From NCBI GenBank assembly GCA_946885735.1, contig CAMPGW010000083.1, positions 1 to 13,192 of the forward strand: 13,192 nucleotides of DNA, in the 5' to 3' direction. Origin of the DNA: an uncultured Gammaproteobacteria bacterium. Its GTDB lineage: Bacteria > Pseudomonadota > Gammaproteobacteria > Xanthomonadales > Xanthomonadaceae. This document shows, piece by piece, positions 1-11,432 of this stretch. The first letter of the stretch is position 1. Each line of letters starts with the position of its first letter. A program made the position numbers and the translations under genes. Below the pieces are notes generated by a model. That model ran no database searches and was not told the origin of the DNA. It worked only from the letters and a program-made list of their open reading frames with translations.

Positions 1-1175
<1,175 letters not shown>

Positions 1176-1180
1176 GTGCT

Positions 1181-1185
1181 TCCTC
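1181..1185 (-). promoter_or_regulatory. lysS ribosome-binding site embedded in the prfB stop codon
   Basis: The junction reads TGAGGAAGCACATG on the minus strand. The GA of the prfB TGA stop is also the first two bases of a GAGGA Shine-Dalgarno sequence, five bases before the lysS ATG. Ribosomes terminating on prfB, using RF2 itself at this TGA, therefore sit on the lysS initiation signal. This suggests translational coupling, which is inference. Confidence 0.75.
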
Positions 1186-2309
1186 AGGCCGCGTCACTGC
1201 GCTTGGCGCCGGCCGACAGGCCGGCCTTGAGGCTGGCCTCGACGAATTCGTCGAGGTCGCCGTCCAGCACCTTCTGCGTGTCGGTGCGTTCGATGCCGGT
1301 GCGCAGGTCCTTGATCCGGCTTTGATCCAGGACATAGTTGCGGATCTGGCTGCCCCAGCCGATGTCGGACTTGCCGGCTTCCAGCGCGTCGCGCTCGACG
1401 TTGCGCTTCTGGATCTCCAGCTCGTACAGCTTGGCCTTGAGCATCTTCATCGCGGTGTCGCGGTTCTGGTGCTGGCTGCGGCCGGTCTGGCAGGCGACCA
1501 CGGTGTTGGTCGGCACGTGGGTGATGCGCACCGCCGATTCGGTCTTGTTGACGTGCTGGCCGCCGGCGCCCGAGGACCGGTACACGTCGGTCTTCAGGTC
1601 GGCCGGGTTGATGTCGATCTCGATATCGTCGTCCACCTCGGGGCTGACGAACACGGACGTGAAGCTGGTATGTCGGCGGTTGTCGGAGTCGAAGGGCGAC
1701 TTGCGCACCAGCCGGTGCACGCCGATCTCGGTCTTCAGCCAGCCGAAGGCATAGTCGCCCTCGACGCGGAAGGTCGCCGACTTGACGCCCGCCACGTCGC
1801 CGGCGCTGACTTCCATCAGCTCGGTCTTCCAGCCGCGGCCCTCGCACCAGCGCAGGTACATGCGCAGCAGCATCTCGGCCCAGTCCTGCGCCTCGGTGCC
1901 GCCGGCGCCGGCCTGGATGTCCACGAAGCAGTTGGCGCCGTCGAGTTCGCCGGAGAACATGCGCTGGAACTCCAGCTTCTGCACGTCGGCCTCGATCCGG
2001 TCCACGTCGGCGACGACCGACTGCGCGGTGCCTTCGTCGTCGTCCGCCTCGGCCATGTCCAGCAGTTCGGCCGCGTCCTTCAACCCGTCGAGGTTGCCGT
2101 GGATGCCGGTGACGATGCGCTCGAGCGTGGCGCGTTCCTTGCCCAGCGCCTGTGCGCGCTCGGGCTCGTTCCAGATCGCCGGGTTCTCGAGCTCGCGGCT
2201 GACTTCCTCGAGCCGCTCTACCTTGGCATCGAAGTCAAAGATACCCCCGGAGCGAGTCGAGCCTGCTCTTGAGGTCGGCGATGCGCTGGCGGTCGAGGGC
2301 GAGTTCCAT
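1184..2309 (-). CDS. prfB: Peptide chain release factor 2 (RF2), programmed +1 frameshift
   Basis: RF2 recognises UGA and UAA stop codons and triggers peptidyl-tRNA hydrolysis on the ribosome. The gene is in two frames. A 24-codon zero frame (MELALDRQ...LRGYL) ends at an in-frame TGA, and a +1 slip at CTT-TGA continues as [12 protein letters not shown] to give 374 residues, against 365 in E. coli. Visible motifs are the stop-codon-reading SPF tripeptide at 204-206 ([14 protein letters not shown]) and the catalytic GGQ at 249-251 ([20 protein letters not shown]). The coiled-coil N-terminal domain contains [12 protein letters not shown], near-identical to E. coli. The true start is the ATG just inside the recJ-prfB gap. 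The longer open frame reaching up into recJ is not the N-terminus, because the family sequence begins in the other frame before the slip. It is followed by lysS. Confidence 0.97.
2234..2250 (-). promoter_or_regulatory. Programmed +1 ribosomal frameshift site of prfB
   Basis: The minus strand reads CCGGGGGTATCTTTGAC. This has a Shine-Dalgarno-like GGGGG, the three-base TAT spacer, the slippery CTT codon, the in-frame TGA and the 3' C that weakens termination. Apart from one base in the SD-like element, it matches the E. coli RF2 shift site (AGGGGGTATCTTTGAC). In the known mechanism, low RF2 slows termination at the poor UGA-C context and peptidyl-tRNA slips from CUU to UUU, restoring RF2 synthesis. 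The encoded sequence RGYL|DFDAK joins exactly as in other RF2 proteins. Confidence 0.96.
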
Positions 2310-2333
2310 GGGTCTTCGGGTCGAATGGATGCG

Positions 2334-2363
2334 GGGCCCGCGATTATACGGGCCGCCGGGCCC
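2334..2363 (-). promoter_or_regulatory. Possible prfB promoter -10 box within an inverted repeat
   Basis: The recJ-prfB gap contains a perfect TATAAT on the minus strand (2348 to 2343), notable in such GC-rich DNA. It is flanked by GGGCCCG (starting right after the recJ stop) and CGGGCCC, a 7-bp inverted repeat. An alternative inner stem, GGCCCG/CGGGCC, leaves TATAATCG as the loop. No good -35 is seen 16-18 bases upstream, which falls in the last recJ codons. There is no T-run after the stem, so it is not a standard terminator. It could be an internal promoter for prfB-lysS; this is inferred from the -10 match and position only. Confidence 0.35.
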
Positions 2364-4079
2364 TCATGCCGGCTGCCACTGCAGCAGCAGCAACTGCACG
2401 CCCTCGCGGCCGCGGTAGTCATCGAGCGCCAGCTGGTAGGCGGCGTGCAGCCGCTCCGGCGGCGCCAACCCGGTCCAGCCCCCGAAGTGGATCGCCGGGA
2501 TACGCGGGCCGCCCGCCTCGTGCTCCAGCGACAGCTTCAGGTGGCGCTCGCCGAGCACGCGCCAGTCGTGCACGCGGAAGCGGTTGTCGAACACCGGCGC
2601 TGCGAAGCCCTGCCCCCACGGTCCCGCCTCGCGCAACGCCAGCGCGAGCGCACGGGTGAGCTCGTCCGGCGCGAGCGGCCCATCGCTGGCCAGCTCCGAC
2701 TGCAACAGCGATGGGTCGAGCTGGCGCGACGCTTCGGCCAGGAAGGCTTCGCGGAACGCATCGAGGTGCGCTCGCGCCAGGCTGAGTCCCGCGGCCATGG
2801 CGTGGCCGCCGAAGCGCTCGATCAATCCCGGATGCCTTGCGTCGACGGCCGCGAGCGCATCGCGCACGTGGAAACCGGGGATCGAGCGCGCCGAACCGCG
2901 CAGCATCGCGCCGTCGGGGTCGTCCGGATCACCGGGCGCGAAGGCGAGCGCCGGGCGGTGGGTAGCATCCTTCAGGCGTGACGCCACCAGCCCGACGATG
3001 CCCGCATGCCAGCGCGGGTCGAAGAACACCAGCGCCGGCGGCAGGGGCTGGTCGGGATCGAGCGCGGGCAGCTGCGCTTCGGCCTGCGCCAGCATGTCCT
3101 GCTGGCGTTCCCGGCGTTCGCCATTGATGCGGTCGAGCACCTGTGCGAGTTCGAGTGCACGCAATGGGTCGTCGCAGAGCAGGCATTCCACGCCCAGCGC
3201 CATGTCCTCCAGGCGCCCGGCCGCGTTCAGGCGCGGGGCGATGCCGAATCCGATGTCCTCGGCCACCAGGCGATCGAGCGGCCGACCGGCGAGTTCGGCC
3301 AGCGCCGCCAGGCCTGGCTGGCAGCGACCCGATCGCAGGCGCCGCAGCCCGGCGGCCACCAACCTGCGATTGTTCGCGTCCAGTGGCACCAGGTCGGCCA
3401 CGGTACCCACCGCCACCAGGTCCAGCAGGCTGGACAGGTCGGGCTCCCGGACCCCAAGCGTGCCGGCATCGCGCAGGTGGCGCCGCAAGGCCGCCAGCAG
3501 GTAGAAGACCACGCCGACGCCCGCAAGCGCCTTGCTGGGAAAGCCGTCGCCGTCCAGGTTGGGATTCACCATCGCGTTGGCGGCCGGAAGCTCCGGTCCG
3601 GGCAGGTGATGGTCGGTCACGAGCACCTGCCAGCCTCGCGCGCGGGCGGCGGCCACGCCGGCCAGGCAGGCCACGCCGCTGTCCACGGTCAGCAGCAGGT
3701 CGGGCGCGGTAGTCGCCAGGTCGTCCACCAGCGCGGGCGACAGGCCGTAGCCGTGGATCGCGCGATGCGGCACGCGATAGGACACCCGGCGTGCGCCCAG
3801 CAACCGAAGGCCACGCACCGCGACCGCGGTGCCGGTGGCGCCATCGCAATCGAAGTCGCCGACCACGACGATGTGGCGGTCGTGAGCGATCGCCTCGGCG
3901 AGCAGGGCCACTGCCGACGCCAGCTGGCCGAGACTGTCGGGTGGCAGCAATCCGGACAGCGCGAGGTCGGCATCGGCGGCGTGCAGGATGCCACGCGCCG
4001 CATACACGCGGCGCAGGACCTCGGGGACGCTCGCCGGCCATTCCCCGGTCGGCGGACAGGGACGCCGCAGGATCTTCAT
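2364..4079 (-). CDS. recJ: Single-stranded-DNA-specific 5'-3' exonuclease RecJ
   Basis: DHH-superfamily nuclease that degrades single-stranded DNA 5' to 3' in RecF-pathway recombination, mismatch repair and base-excision repair; it needs Mg2+ or Mn2+. The protein has 571 residues (E. coli 577). Metal-binding motifs appear in the right order: DFDCDG (75-80), VDSG (132-135), TDHH (155-158), [10 protein letters not shown] (224-233) and RLNAAGR (283-289). The DHHA1 region has GSARSI (395-400) and GGHAMAAG (424-431), and the C-terminal OB-like domain ends in LLLLQWQPA. The second residue pair of motif I is DCDG rather than the DADG of E. coli; all aspartates are kept. The start is the ATG overlapping the rpfE stop as TGATG, giving [10 protein letters not shown]. 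Longer in-frame extensions run into rpfE and are rejected. The weak Shine-Dalgarno sequence suggests translational coupling to rpfE. Confidence 0.96.
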   Translation of the reverse strand: MKILRRPCPPTGEWPASVPEVLRRVYAARGILHAADADLALSGLLPPDSLGQLASAVALLAEAIAHDRHIVVVGDFDCDGATGTAVAVRGLRLLGARRVSYRVPHRAIHGYGLSPALVDDLATTAPDLLLTVDSGVACLAGVAAARARGWQVLVTDHHLPGPELPAANAMVNPNLDGDGFPSKALAGVGVVFYLLAALRRHLRDAGTLGVREPDLSSLLDLVAVGTVADLVPLDANNRRLVAAGLRRLRSGRCQPGLAALAELAGRPLDRLVAEDIGFGIAPRLNAAGRLEDMALGVECLLCDDPLRALELAQVLDRINGERRERQQDMLAQAEAQLPALDPDQPLPPALVFFDPRWHAGIVGLVASRLKDATHRPALAFAPGDPDDPDGAMLRGSARSIPGFHVRDALAAVDARHPGLIERFGGHAMAAGLSLARAHLDAFREAFLAEASRQLDPSLLQSELASDGPLAPDELTRALALALREAGPWGQGFAAPVFDNRFRVHDWRVLGERHLKLSLEHEAGGPRIPAIHFGGWTGLAPPERLHAAYQLALDDYRGREGVQLLLLQWQPA

Positions 4080-4999
4080 CACGACTCGAGCGTCTTCAGC
4101 GGCGGGCGCAACCAGCGCCAGCCTTGCCCGCGCGCCAGGCGCAAGCCCGACCCGTCGGCGAAATCCAGCAGCAGTCCGTCGTGGTTCGCAGGAAGTTCGC
4201 GCAGCGCCTCCGTCAACGCGAGTTCGACGGCGGCCACCTGGCGTTCGCGGCGAAGGTCCACGAGGACCTCGGCGCCGCCGCGGTCCTCCAGGCCGATGCC
4301 CGCCGCAAGCGCGAGCGCCGACAGCTCCGCGTCGGAGCCGCGAACGCCGGTGCTCGATGCGGTAACTTGCGTTGGCAGCCGCCCCCCGCCCCAGAACCAC
4401 AGCGTGTTCACCGGCGGAAGCCCGCGGGCCACGCGCGTCGCGTTGAGCGGATGCTGGTGCAGGAGGATCTGCGCCTCGTTGCCTAGCCGGCGCCACAGGC
4501 GAGCGCCCTCGCCTTCGGGAAGGTGGGCCAGCAGTTGGCCACCAAGCGCCTCGGCGGGCGGCGAGAATTCAGGCATGGCCGCCTCCGCCGGCAGTCGCAG
4601 GTACCACTGCTCCGGGCCGGTCCGCGACAGCAGCAGCCCTTCGGCCGCGAACGCCGGTTGCACTTCGGCCAGCAACGCGTCGGCCTCGTCGGCCGAGAGC
4701 CCGAGCGTGGACCAGGCCATCAGCCGCGCGCCCATCATCTCGGCGCGCACGAAGGCCGGATCGGCGCGCAGCCATTGCGCCTGCCCCGCATCGGCGGCCT
4801 CGTACTGGCGCAGCAGCGCGGCCACCGGCCAGCCCGGCGGCTGCAAGCGGAAGTGGCGCAAGAGTTGCGCGCGCTCGCCGGGCTCGGCCTCGGGCAATGC
4901 GTCGGCCCGCCCAAGCAGGCGCCCGACCGGCGGCGACAGTGGCTGGCCGCGGAAGCGGCGGCGCTCCGGCAACAGCAGGACTCGCCGCGAGGCCGTCAT
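4079..4999 (-). CDS. rpfE: RpfE-family regulatory protein
   Basis: A 306-residue soluble protein with no signal peptide or membrane segment. I recognise it as the RpfE type, found beside recJ in Xanthomonas and Xylella. Related proteins next to recJ in betaproteobacteria are sometimes annotated as phosphoglycerate-mutase-like, but I see no phosphatase or mutase metal-site motif here. Family hallmarks are the central LRADPAFVRAEMMGARL (77-93) and the strongly conserved NTLWFWGGG (198-206), followed by an alanine-rich stretch and a C-terminal WRWLRPPLK. The start MTASRRVLLLP fits the family, which opens with a short hydrophobic strand. It lies 19 bases after greA and overlaps recJ. In Xanthomonas campestris rpfE sits in the rpf cluster and has been linked to extracellular enzyme and polysaccharide levels; the biochemical function is unknown to me. 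Family assignment is fairly secure, function is not. Confidence 0.85.
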   Translation of the reverse strand: MTASRRVLLLPERRRFRGQPLSPPVGRLLGRADALPEAEPGERAQLLRHFRLQPPGWPVAALLRQYEAADAGQAQWLRADPAFVRAEMMGARLMAWSTLGLSADEADALLAEVQPAFAAEGLLLSRTGPEQWYLRLPAEAAMPEFSPPAEALGGQLLAHLPEGEGARLWRRLGNEAQILLHQHPLNATRVARGLPPVNTLWFWGGGRLPTQVTASSTGVRGSDAELSALALAAGIGLEDRGGAEVLVDLRRERQVAAVELALTEALRELPANHDGLLLDFADGSGLRLARGQGWRWLRPPLKTLES

Positions 5000-5018
5000 C
5001 GGGACCGTGTCCGCCGGC

Positions 5019-5491
5019 TCAGCCGACGTACCGCACCGAGATGATGTCGTACTCGCGCTGCCCCCCCGGGGCCTCGATGGTGATGGTGTCGCCCTCGTGC
5101 TTGCCGATCAGCGCACGGGCGATCGGCGACGACACCGAGATCAGCCCCTGCTTGATGTCCGATTCCAGGTCGCCGACGATCTGGTAGGTGACTTCGTCGC
5201 CGGACTCGCTCTCGGCCAGTTCGACGGTCGCGCCGAACACGACGCGCGTGCCGGCATTCAGCGTGCCGACGTCGATCAGCTGGCAATGCGAGAGCACGTA
5301 CTCGAGCTGCTGGATGCGGCCCTCGATGAAGCCCTGCTGCTCGCGCGCGGCATGGTACTCGGCGTTTTCCTTCAGGTCGCCATGGGCCCGGGCCTCGGCG
5401 ATCGCATGGATCACCGCCGGGCGCTTGACCGACTTGAGGTGCTCGAGCTCGTCGCGAAGGCGGCGCGCGCCGGTGGTGGTGAGGGGGGCGA

Positions 5492-5495
<4 letters not shown>
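5019..5495 (-). CDS. greA: Transcription elongation factor GreA
   Basis: Binds the secondary channel of RNA polymerase and stimulates cleavage of backtracked RNA, rescuing paused complexes. The protein is 158 residues, the same as E. coli GreA. An N-terminal antiparallel coiled coil (about 1-75) carries the conserved tip [18 protein letters not shown], with the catalytic-tip acidic residues D40 and E43. The C-terminal FKBP-like domain includes VIFGATV-type [20 protein letters not shown]-type [15 protein letters not shown], and ends in [10 protein letters not shown]. The ATG start overlaps the carB stop as ATGA, a 4-base overlap, with GGGA nine bases upstream. The greA reading frame stays open far back through carB, but homology begins only here ([17 protein letters not shown]). 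It is likely co-transcribed with carB and rpfE. Confidence 0.97.
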
Positions 5496-8719
<3,224 letters not shown>

Positions 8720-8747
8720 GGGGTACTTCCGTGGTGTCCGGGGCGGC

Positions 8748-9389
8748 TTACTTGAAGACCGACAGGGGCAGGTCGCAGGTCCGCACGGCCTTGATCATGA
8801 GCATCGCGCCGATCTGCATGCCCTGGTCCTCGCCTCGCTTCTCCATCTCGGCCGCGCCCTCGTCGGCGGCGTCGAACATCGCGCCGAAACCGATCAGGGT
8901 GCGCAGGTCGGCGTACTGGGCGGCGGTGGTCAGCTGCGTGAGCGACATCGCCTCGGCGGCGCCGGCGGACGCGACGATGGCATCGATGTCGGCGGGCTTG
9001 CCCGTGGCTTCCTGTTCCGCGCCGGCGCGGACGAAGCGCCCGAACAGATCGGCGGCGCCAGCCTCCAGCAGCTCGATGTCGCGCTTGACGTTGGCCGGGT
9101 GCGCGGCGGCGTACGCCACGACCTCGGCGCGCTTGCCGCGTCGGTAGCCCGCGCTGGACATCTCGCCGCGGAGGCAGGCCAGTTGCCCGGCGGTCGCGTT
9201 CTTCGCCTTGTCCTCGAGGGGCCAGTTGGGATCCCGGGCCTGGGCGCCATCGAAGACGACGCCGAACGGCATCGCCGCCACCACCAGGTCGGTCAGCCGC
9301 TCGATGTCCTTCTCGTCCGCCTCCGCGGCCCAGGCCGGGACCGACAGCAGGCTCGCCAGCAGGAAACAGGTGCGCAGCATCGCTTTCAT
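8748..9389 (-). CDS. Predicted secreted protein of unknown function between carA and carB
   Basis: A 213-residue protein I do not recognise. The N-terminus [20 protein letters not shown] has a positive charge, a hydrophobic core and a likely signal peptidase I site after AWA (residue 21). Cys8 is not in a lipobox, so a soluble periplasmic or secreted protein is more likely than a lipoprotein. The mature part is largely helical in character, alanine-rich, with no transmembrane segment. It has two cysteines (C72 in [10 protein letters not shown]205 in VRTCDLPL) that could pair. A late patch [20 protein letters not shown] is moderately hydrophobic. The start is supported by TGAGGAAGAGAAGATG, where a GAGGA overlaps the carA stop. 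It stands 10 bases after carA and 28 before carB and ends in TAA, so co-transcription with both is likely. A role in carbamoyl phosphate synthesis is not implied by sequence; the cytosolic enzyme and an exported protein cannot meet directly. Confidence 0.85.
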   Translation of the reverse strand: MKAMLRTCFLLASLLSVPAWAAEADEKDIERLTDLVVAAMPFGVVFDGAQARDPNWPLEDKAKNATAGQLACLRGEMSSAGYRRGKRAEVVAYAAAHPANVKRDIELLEAGAADLFGRFVRAGAEQEATGKPADIDAIVASAGAAEAMSLTQLTTAAQYADLRTLIGFGAMFDAADEGAAEMEKRGEDQGMQIGAMLMIKAVRTCDLPLSVFK

Positions 9390-9396
9390 CTTCTCT

Positions 9397-9401
9397 TCCT
9401 C
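9397..9401 (-). promoter_or_regulatory. Ribosome-binding site overlapping the carA stop codon
   Basis: GAGGA begins inside the carA TGA and stands seven bases before the ATG of the small secreted-protein gene. It is one of the best Shine-Dalgarno matches in the window. It both fixes that gene's start and argues the gene is real and coupled to carA translation. Confidence 0.7.
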
Positions 9402-10527
9402 AGGGTTGGGCGGCGGCCATGGAGGCCACGAAACGATCGAACAATGGGGCCACGTCGTGCGGTCCCGGGCTTGCTTCCGGGTGGCCCTGGAAGCTGAAGG
9501 CGGGTGCATCGCGCAACTCGATGCCCTGGTTGGAGCCGTCGAAGAGCGAGCGATGGGTGACGCGCACATTGGCCGGCAACGTCGGCTCGTCCACCGCGAA
9601 ACCGTGGTTCTGCGAGGTGATCATCACCCGGCCGGTATCGAGGTCGATCACCGGATGGTTGGCGCCGTGGTGGCCGAACTTCATCTTCGAGGTGGTGGCG
9701 CCGGCGGCCAACCCGAGCAGCTGGTGGCCCAGGCAGATGCCGAACAGCGGCAGGCGCGCGCGCACGAATTCGCGCGTCGCCTCGATCGCGTAATCGCAGG
9801 GGGCCGGGTCGCCAGGCCCGTTGGACAGGAACACGCCGTCCGGCTTGAGCGCGAGCACGTCGTCGGCCGGGGTTTGCGCGGGCACGACGGTGATGCGGCA
9901 GCCGCGTTCGGCGAGCATGCGCAGGATGTTGGTCTTCACGCCGTAGTCGTAGGCGACCACGTGGTACAGCGCCGGCGCGGCGGCGAAGCGCTGGCGGTCC
10001 AGGTCTAGCTCGCCCTCGGTCCACGCGTAGCTCTCGCGCACCGACACGTCCTTGGCCAGGTCCGTGCCCTTCAGGCCCGGGAACTTGCGCGCGCACTCGA
10101 TGGCCTTGTCCACGTCGATTTCGCCCGCCATCAGCGCGCCGTTCTGGGCGCCGCGGTCGCGCAGCAGGCGGGTCAGGCGACGGGTGTCGATCTCGGCGAT
10201 GGCGACGATGCCGCGCGCCTTCAGCCAGTCCGGCAGGCTGACCTGGCTGCGCCAGTTGCTCGGTCGCCGCGGCATGTCGCGCACGATCAGGCCGGCGGCA
10301 AAGACTTGCCGGGCCTCGTCGTCCTGGACGGTGCAGCCGGTGTTGCCGATGTGCGGAGCGGTCAGGGTTACGAGCTGGCGGGCGTAGGAGGGATCGCTGA
10401 GGATTTCCTGGTAGCCGGTGATCGCCGTGTTGAAGACGACCTCGCCCACCGAAAGACCGGCGGCGCCTGCGGATACACCCTCGAACACGGTTCCGTCTTC
10501 GAGGGCAAGGATGGCGGGTTGGTTCAC
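9400..10527 (-). CDS. carA: Carbamoyl phosphate synthase, small (glutamine amidotransferase) subunit
   Basis: Hydrolyses glutamine and channels ammonia to CarB. The protein is 375 residues (E. coli 382). The N-terminal CPSase small-chain domain (about 1-150) includes [31 protein letters not shown] and [14 protein letters not shown]. The C-terminal class I glutamine amidotransferase domain has FLSNGPGDP (233-241), nucleophile Cys265 in [10 protein letters not shown], and the His349/Glu351 pair in GHPEASPGP, so the triad is complete. The start codon is GTG, with AAGG about eight bases upstream; [12 protein letters not shown] is the expected N-terminus and no better ATG exists. It is preceded by the widest gap of the window and is probably the first gene of its own unit, though readthrough from dapB is possible. 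Confidence 0.98.
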   Translation of the reverse strand: MNQPAILALEDGTVFEGVSAGAAGLSVGEVVFNTAITGYQEILSDPSYARQLVTLTAPHIGNTGCTVQDDEARQVFAAGLIVRDMPRRPSNWRSQVSLPDWLKARGIVAIAEIDTRRLTRLLRDRGAQNGALMAGEIDVDKAIECARKFPGLKGTDLAKDVSVRESYAWTEGELDLDRQRFAAAPALYHVVAYDYGVKTNILRMLAERGCRITVVPAQTPADDVLALKPDGVFLSNGPGDPAPCDYAIEATREFVRARLPLFGICLGHQLLGLAAGATTSKMKFGHHGANHPVIDLDTGRVMITSQNHGFAVDEPTLPANVRVTHRSLFDGSNQGIELRDAPAFSFQGHPEASPGPHDVAPLFDRFVASMAAAQP

Positions 10528-10693
10528 GGCGCTCGCCTTGGTTGGGTGGACTCCCCGCGACGTTCCGACCGTGCCGGAGCGCGAATCCCGCGGCGCGGGA
10601 CCCGATGCGAAAAAGGGAGTTCAGGCGAGCGGGAAGTTTAGCCGGGCGGGGCCGAAAAGGGAAACGGAAAACGCCCTCGCCACCGCCGCTCGC
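10528..10693 (-). promoter_or_regulatory. dapB-carA intergenic region: probable carA promoter and leader
   Basis: The largest non-coding gap in the window, and base-composition shifted: on the minus strand it has a pyrimidine-rich tract (GTTTTCCGTTTCCCTTTTC) just after dapB. TAAACT (10640 to 10635) is a possible -10, with only a poor -35 (TTCCCT) 17 bases upstream. Two structural elements are seen. The first is an 8-bp pair GCGAGCGG/CCGCTCGC (10686-10693 with 10625-10632), 53 bases apart. The second is a 15-base palindrome TCCCGCGCCGCGGGA (10586-10600) that folds as a 6-bp stem with a GCC loop. No stem is followed by a T-run. Pyrimidine or arginine control of carA is common in the family, but I cannot point to an ArgR, PurR or PepA site here. 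Confidence 0.4.
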
Positions 10694-11410
10694 TCAGTCG
10701 AACAACAGCTCGCCCAGCCGGTAGGCGCCGGGGCCGCGGTCCACCACCAGGGTGGCGGCATGCAGTGCCCCGCGGGCGAAGATCTCGCGGTCGCCGGCGA
10801 CGTGGCCGAGCTCGAGCGTTTCGCCGGGGCCGGCGAAGGCCAGCCGGTGGATGCCCACAACCTCGCCCTCGCGCAGCGATTCGATGGCGGGCGCGCGCCC
10901 GTTCACGGCCTGCGCCGCGCGCGCCAGCGCCAGCGCCGTGCCCGAGGGGGCATCGAGCTTGTGGACGTGGTGGGTCTCCACCAGCGACAGCGGCCAGTCC
11001 GGCAGCGCCGCCGTGGCGCGCTTCAGCAGATCCTCCAGCACGGCTACGCCGAGGCTGAAATTGGCGGCGACCAGGGTGGCGATGCGTCCCGACGCCTGCT
11101 CCAGGCGTGCCTGCTGGGCCGGCGCGAGCCCGGTGGTGCCGCTGACCAGGGCGGCATTGCGGTCCACGCACAGCGACAGGATCCCATCGAAGCCGTCCGG
11201 CAGGCTGAAATCGATGGCAAGGTCGAAGTCCGGCGCCGTCTCCAGGTCCGCCGCGGCCAGGCCGGGCGCGCCCTCCAGGGATTCGCCGGCACGCGAAGCG
11301 GCAGCCACCACGGCAAATCGATCGTCTTCGAGTGCCAGTCGCAGCACGGCCCGACCCATGCGCCCGCTGGCGCCATGCACCAGCAGCCGAATCGGGGCGG
11401 AACGGGTCAT
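10694..11410 (-). CDS. dapB: 4-hydroxy-tetrahydrodipicolinate reductase
   Basis: NAD(P)H-dependent reductase of the diaminopimelate pathway to lysine and peptidoglycan. A Rossmann fold opens with LLVHGASGRMGRAV (GASGRMG at 13-19). SGTTG (90-94) and AANFS (115-119) line the cofactor site. The signature VETHHVHKLDAPSGTA gives the catalytic His147/His148 region and Lys151. The length is 238 residues, about 35 shorter than E. coli DapB. Compared with E. coli from memory, about 12 residues are missing before IDFSLPDG, and most of the rest from the segment between the SREG-like SLREG and VVGIH. All active-site motifs remain, and I believe short DapB is normal in xanthomonads. It begins 22 bases after dnaJ with only a weak Shine-Dalgarno; the alternative ATG at the dnaJ stop is out of frame. 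Confidence 0.95.
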   Translation of the reverse strand: MTRSAPIRLLVHGASGRMGRAVLRLALEDDRFAVVAAASRAGESLEGAPGLAAADLETAPDFDLAIDFSLPDGFDGILSLCVDRNAALVSGTTGLAPAQQARLEQASGRIATLVAANFSLGVAVLEDLLKRATAALPDWPLSLVETHHVHKLDAPSGTALALARAAQAVNGRAPAIESLREGEVVGIHRLAFAGPGETLELGHVAGDREIFARGALHAATLVVDRGPGAYRLGELLFD

Positions 11411-11432
11411 TGGGCGCGGCGGCCGGAGGGCA

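Noticed and set aside
2310..2422. In-frame extension of the prfB +1 frame upstream into recJ
   Set aside because: The real N-terminus of RF2 is encoded in the other frame (MELALDRQ) before the programmed shift; the extension is an open-frame artefact.
4080..4496. Upstream extension of recJ to an earlier start
   Set aside because: It overlaps rpfE, is Arg/Ala-rich without RecJ similarity, and the family start MKILRRPC at TGATG fits the expected length.
8748..9569. Longer form of the small secreted protein starting inside carA
   Set aside because: It would bury the signal peptide and ignore the strong GAGGA site before the ATG at 9389.
10586..10600. 15-base palindrome upstream of carA as a transcription-factor operator
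   Set aside because: It is pure GC, easily arises by chance in this composition, and matches no operator consensus I know. It is kept only as part of the leader description.
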